64,000 nt of DNA from Stenotrophomonas sp. Iso1 (GTDB lineage Bacteria > Pseudomonadota > Gammaproteobacteria > Xanthomonadales > Xanthomonadaceae): assembly GCF_027497995.1 (NCBI RefSeq), contig NZ_JAODBT010000002.1, positions 310,001 to 374,000 on the forward strand, given 5' to 3'. Each line of letters begins with the position of its first letter. The stretch's first letter is position 1. The notes under the pieces were generated by a model. That model was not told where the DNA came from. It saw nothing but the letters and a program-made list of their open reading frames with translations, and did no database searches. The position numbers were made by a program, and so were the translations under genes. Shown here one piece after another: positions 61,151 to 64,000 of this stretch.

Positions 61151-61180
61151 GAAAACGGCCGGGGCAACCCGGCCGTTTTC
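61151..61180 (+). terminator. Strong terminator after the Oar gene
   Basis: A 13-bp perfect stem (61151-61163 with 61168-61180) with a GCAA tetraloop, with A residues on the left and TTTTCC on the right, stands 25 bases after the stop codon. The composition makes it an efficient terminator, possibly in both directions. Confidence 0.93.
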
Positions 61181-61230
61181 CTTTTCATGGGGGCAGCGCT
61201 AAAGTCGATCGCCAAAGAGAAGGAGTTGAA

Positions 61231-62625
61231 GTGGAAATTATCAAGAGTGAAGGGGCAGCGAGGGCGCTGCCGGTGCAGGATGCGCGTATCTACCCGCGTG
61301 GCGGGCTGGATGTGCTTTCGCGTACCGAAGTGGCACGGCTGCGTGATGCATCCGGTGGCGGTATGCATGAGTTGCTGCGCCGTTGCGCGCTGGCCGTGCT
61401 GACCAGCGGTAGCGCCTCGGATGATCCGCGCGCTGCACGCGATCTGTATCCAGATTTCGACGTGCAGGTAACGCAGCAGGATCGTGGTGTTCGCATTGAC
61501 CTGAGCAATGCGCCCGCGGCGGCCTTCGTCGATGGTGAAATCATCCGCGGTATCGCCGAGTTGTTGTTCTCGGTGGTGCGCGACCTGGCCTACATGGCCA
61601 TCGAATTGGGCCCGGAATACGCATCGGACCTGGAGACCTCTGACGGCATCACCAATGCGGTGTTCGGTGTGTTGCGCAACGCGCGCATTCTGCAGCCAAG
61701 CGACCCGAACCTGGTGGTGTGCTGGGGTGGCCACTCGATCTCGCGTGACGAGTATCTGTACACCAAGCAGGTGGGCTACGAGCTGGGCCTGCGCGGGTTG
61801 GACATCTGCACAGGCTGTGGCCCGGGCGCGATGAAGGGCCCGATGAAGGGCGCCACCATTGCGCACGCCAAACAGCGCAAAACCAATACGCGCTATATCG
61901 GCATCACTGAGCCGGGCATCATCGCCGCCGAATCCCCGAATCCGATCGTGAATCACCTGGTGATCATGCCGGACATCGAGAAACGCCTGGAGGCGTTTAT
62001 CCGTCTTGGCCATGGGATCATCGTGTTCCCGGGTGGTGTGGGTACCGCCGAGGAGATCCTGTATCTGCTCGGCATTCTGCTGCGCGAGGAAAACAAGGAG
62101 CTGCCGTTCCCGCTGATCCTTAGTGGCCCGGCCATCGCTGCGCCTTACTTCGAGCAGATCGATCGTTTCATTCGCCTGACGCTGGGCGACAAGGCCGCTG
62201 AGCGTTACGAGATTGTTGTTGGTGATCCGGTGGGCGTTGCGCGCAAGATGGCGCAGGGTATCAAGCGCGTACGTGAGTTCCGTCTGGCCCAGCGCGATTC
62301 GTTCTTCTACAACTGGCAGGTGGAGATTCCGCTGGAGTACCAGCAGCCGTTCGTGCCTACCCATGAAGCAATGGCTGGCCTGAATCTGCACAAGGGGCGT
62401 CCGGCGCCGGATCTGGCGGCTGACCTGCGACGTGCGTTCTCCGGCATCGTTGCCGGCAACGTCAAGGAAGAGAGCATGCGCCGCATCGAAGAGTTCGGGC
62501 CGTTCAAGATCCACGGCGACACCGAAATGATGCAGGCACTGGACGAATTGCTACGTGCGTTTGTCGAGCAGCGCCGCATGAAGATCTCGGGTGAGTACCA
62601 CCCGTGCTACCAGGTGGTGGCTTGA
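61231..62625 (+). CDS. ppnN: Pyrimidine/purine-5'-nucleotide nucleosidase PpnN (LOG family)
   Basis: 464 residues (E. coli PpnN/YgdH 454). The LOG domain shows LVVCWGGHSIS, GCGPGAMKGPMKGA and PGGVGTAEEILYLLG, which bind and cleave nucleoside monophosphates. PpnN releases nucleobases from nucleotides, and in E. coli is activated by (p)ppGpp. The flanking N-terminal DUF4478-like and C-terminal DUF3412-like regions are both present. The start is GTG at 61231, with AAGGAG at 61220-61225. Confidence 0.94.
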   Translation: MEIIKSEGAARALPVQDARIYPRGGLDVLSRTEVARLRDASGGGMHELLRRCALAVLTSGSASDDPRAARDLYPDFDVQVTQQDRGVRIDLSNAPAAAFVDGEIIRGIAELLFSVVRDLAYMAIELGPEYASDLETSDGITNAVFGVLRNARILQPSDPNLVVCWGGHSISRDEYLYTKQVGYELGLRGLDICTGCGPGAMKGPMKGATIAHAKQRKTNTRYIGITEPGIIAAESPNPIVNHLVIMPDIEKRLEAFIRLGHGIIVFPGGVGTAEEILYLLGILLREENKELPFPLILSGPAIAAPYFEQIDRFIRLTLGDKAAERYEIVVGDPVGVARKMAQGIKRVREFRLAQRDSFFYNWQVEIPLEYQQPFVPTHEAMAGLNLHKGRPAPDLAADLRRAFSGIVAGNVKEESMRRIEEFGPFKIHGDTEMMQALDELLRAFVEQRRMKISGEYHPCYQVVA

Positions 62626-62651
62626 TCCTCGGCGTCTGAGTACGTCTGAAA

Positions 62652-62678
62652 GCCTCCTTCGTGCAACGCGAAGGAGGC
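62652..62678. terminator. Terminator hairpin between ppnN and the kinase gene
   Basis: A 10-bp perfect stem (gcctccttcg 62652-62661 with cgaaggaggc 62669-62678) lies 26 bases after the ppnN stop. The T-rich side (CTTTC) is on the minus strand, so it probably serves the convergent kinase gene at least as much as ppnN. Confidence 0.6.
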
Positions 62679-62847
62679 GGGGCCGCGGAATTGTAAACGT
62701 GGTATCTGGCGCGAGATGCTTGCTGCTGGATATCGCCGCGACGAGGGAGTACGGAAGCTTCGGTCTGAAATCAGACGCGCCGTGGTGGCTAGTTGGAACT
62801 ACTGCTATCCAGTCCAAGGCATGCCTGCAAAAGCTGCCGAATGTTCT

Positions 62848-63888
62848 TCAGATCGGAAGCGTGACGGTGGCGATATGCCGTCCGTTTTCAATGCGGGTGA
62901 TGACGTCGCCTTCGCCGTTGGTCATCGCCTGGATGCGGGCCTTGGTGGACTCCAATCCGACCTTGTGGCTGGTGCGCAACGGTCGTGCGCCACCTGACGG
63001 CAAGTTGTTTTCGATCGTGATGCTGATTCGCTGCTTGTCCTGCGCCACCGAGATGCGGATTTCACCACCTTCGGGCGATGGCTCAATGCCGTGATGGATG
63101 GCGTTCTCGACCAACGGCTGGATGGAAAGCGTTGGCACCTGCAGCTGTGGAAGTGGCGATGGCAGTTCCCAGTGGACGTGCATGCGCTCACCGAAACGCA
63201 GCGCTTCGATTTCCAGGTAGCGTTTGGAGAGGGCGATCTCCTCGGCTAGCGGTATCTCCTGCGGGCCCGCCAGTGCGGCGCGAAAGAGGTCGGCCAAGTC
63301 CAATAGCAGGCGCTCGGCATCCTCCGGTCGCTGGTGGACGAGCGCTGCGCCGGTATTGAGTGTGTTGAACAGGAAGTGCGGGCGGATGCGGGCCTGCAGG
63401 GCCTCCAGCTCGGCTTGTTTGGCGCGGACCGCAAGTTGGCGGGCGCGCCAGTGGTTCTGAAACGCCGCCAGGCCTAGCAAGCCGAAAGTGACGGTGATTC
63501 CCGTGAAGCGCAGCAGGGTTGGGAGCCAGTTTTCTGAAGAGATGGGTAGCACGCTTTTGAGTGCCCACCAGCTGGCGGTGCAGACAAGCAGGTTGCAGGC
63601 CACCAGCACCAGCAACGTGATGTTTGCGATCCACGTCGGTGGCAGTCGAGACAGCGGGTTGCGCAGCAGATACAGCGCGCCCAGCGTCGACAGGGATATC
63701 CACTGCACCATCAGTGACAGGGCGCCGAACAGCACCCACCGGTTGTCGTTGTGCTCCGGTGCCAGTGCAAGAATGATGGCAAGGCCTTCACCGGCCAGGA
63801 TCGTCCAGGTGATCGCCGGTGCCTTCCATAGGGTGTCCAGCGGCGTGATGGTGGGCTGTTTGGGCATGGGCGGAAGACGGGTTGCCAT
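62848..63888 (-). CDS. LytS/AlgZ-type sensor histidine kinase
   Basis: 346 residues. Four predicted membrane helices (about 25-45, 50-72, 88-110, 125-145) and a short coiled coil (VRAKQAELEALQARI) lead to the His_kinase (PF06580) motif RPHFLFNTLN with the phosphorylated His. The C-terminal ATPase has PLVENAIHHGIEP (N box) and GVGL-type KVGLESTKARI. Partners of this class are LytTR response regulators (AlgR, LytR). None lies downstream, where ppnN converges; a partner could lie beyond the right edge. The start is 63888 or the ATG at 63867; neither has a clear ribosome-binding site. Confidence 0.9.
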   Translation of the reverse strand: MATRLPPMPKQPTITPLDTLWKAPAITWTILAGEGLAIILALAPEHNDNRWVLFGALSLMVQWISLSTLGALYLLRNPLSRLPPTWIANITLLVLVACNLLVCTASWWALKSVLPISSENWLPTLLRFTGITVTFGLLGLAAFQNHWRARQLAVRAKQAELEALQARIRPHFLFNTLNTGAALVHQRPEDAERLLLDLADLFRAALAGPQEIPLAEEIALSKRYLEIEALRFGERMHVHWELPSPLPQLQVPTLSIQPLVENAIHHGIEPSPEGGEIRISVAQDKQRISITIENNLPSGGARPLRTSHKVGLESTKARIQAMTNGEGDVITRIENGRHIATVTLPI

Positions 63889-64000
63889 TGGTCATGGGCG
63901 ATGTGCCGTCCATCGGCCTGCGGATGACGGACGGGCGGGGCTGGCTTAGCGTGTCAGCTTAGTCAATCTGGGGAGCTTGCGCATGGTCGGGAACATTCCG

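Noticed and set aside
57820-62514. A 1564-codon open frame on the minus strand across the Oar and ppnN genes
   Set aside because: Both plus-strand genes have full domain architecture, ribosome-binding sites or signal peptide, and a strong terminator between them. The antisense product has no recognisable domain and is His/Val/Arg-rich, as expected from the opposite strand of GC-rich codons.
63946-64000. A possible C-terminus of a minus-strand gene at the right edge (ending RKLPRLTKLTR)
   Set aside because: Only 17 codons are visible, another frame is also open to the edge, and nothing identifies a protein.

Overview
The window is GC-rich bacterial chromosome, packed with genes. The protein set points to a gammaproteobacterium of the Xanthomonadaceae (Lysobacteraceae), most likely Stenotrophomonas or a close relative. 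Pointers are Oar-type and siderophore TonB receptors, a chromosomal plasmid-partition-like ParB protein, the petABC-sspA-sspB order, the ybeZ-ybeY-corC block, and short GTAG-type and SMAG-like palindromes between genes. I recognised no rRNA, tRNA, CRISPR array, prophage or intact insertion sequence. The genus is inference; no database search was possible.

Layout. 1-3.3 kb: the end of a GGDEF protein, then asparagine synthetase asnB preceded by a 33-codon leader peptide with 12 Asn codons and an alternative terminator/antiterminator, then a secreted RidA-like protein. 3.9-10.7 kb: DUF1289-Nudix fusion, sulfurtransferase, DUF1684 lipoprotein, AmpD-like amidase, small hydrolase, rlmKL, GNAT. 10.7-15.6 kb: Fur-box-preceded siderophore receptor with DUF3649, PepSY_TM and DUF3325 membrane proteins. 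16-19.4 kb: DUF445, two small membrane or anchored proteins, ParB-like protein. 19.5-35.4 kb: a near-complete putrescine uptake and catabolism locus (puuC, puuB, puuD, puuA, potF, potGHI and a succinate-semialdehyde dehydrogenase). It is interrupted by a tandem-PepSY protein, an MFS transporter, a bacteriohemerythrin with an Fnr-type promoter, and a REC-REC-GGDEF protein. 35.5-44.8 kb: an M24 peptidase, corA, a DUF4105 protein, corC, two unknown genes, ybeY, ybeZ and miaB; a duplicated 70-bp DnaA-box-like module lies between ybeZ and miaB. 44.9-50 kb: lytic transglycosylase, cytochrome bc1 (petABC), sspA, sspB. 50-57.6 kb: DUF3301, DUF2272, nadC, Trm112-like, purEK, an AhpD-like protein, sodB, grxD, a degenerate SDR and marC. 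57.8-64 kb: a 1099-residue Oar-like receptor, ppnN and a LytS-type histidine kinase.

How the genes work together. PotFGHI would import putrescine; PuuA, PuuB, PuuC and PuuD would convert it to GABA. A GABA transaminase is not in the window, but the semialdehyde dehydrogenase that would follow it is. PetABC is the quinol-oxidising complex of the respiratory chain. YbeZ, YbeY and MiaB act on RNA maturation and tRNA modification.

The strongest candidate for an undescribed system is the asparagine-specific transcription attenuator upstream of asnB. The leader peptide, the intrinsic terminator, a repeated copy of the terminator 3' arm that can form an antiterminator, and a promoter placed so that the transcript could begin at the leader ATG are all directly visible. 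Next are an exact Fnr-type box at -41.5 from a predicted start for the bacteriohemerythrin gene, the duplicated DnaA-box-like module, and two ribosome-binding sites buried in hairpins.
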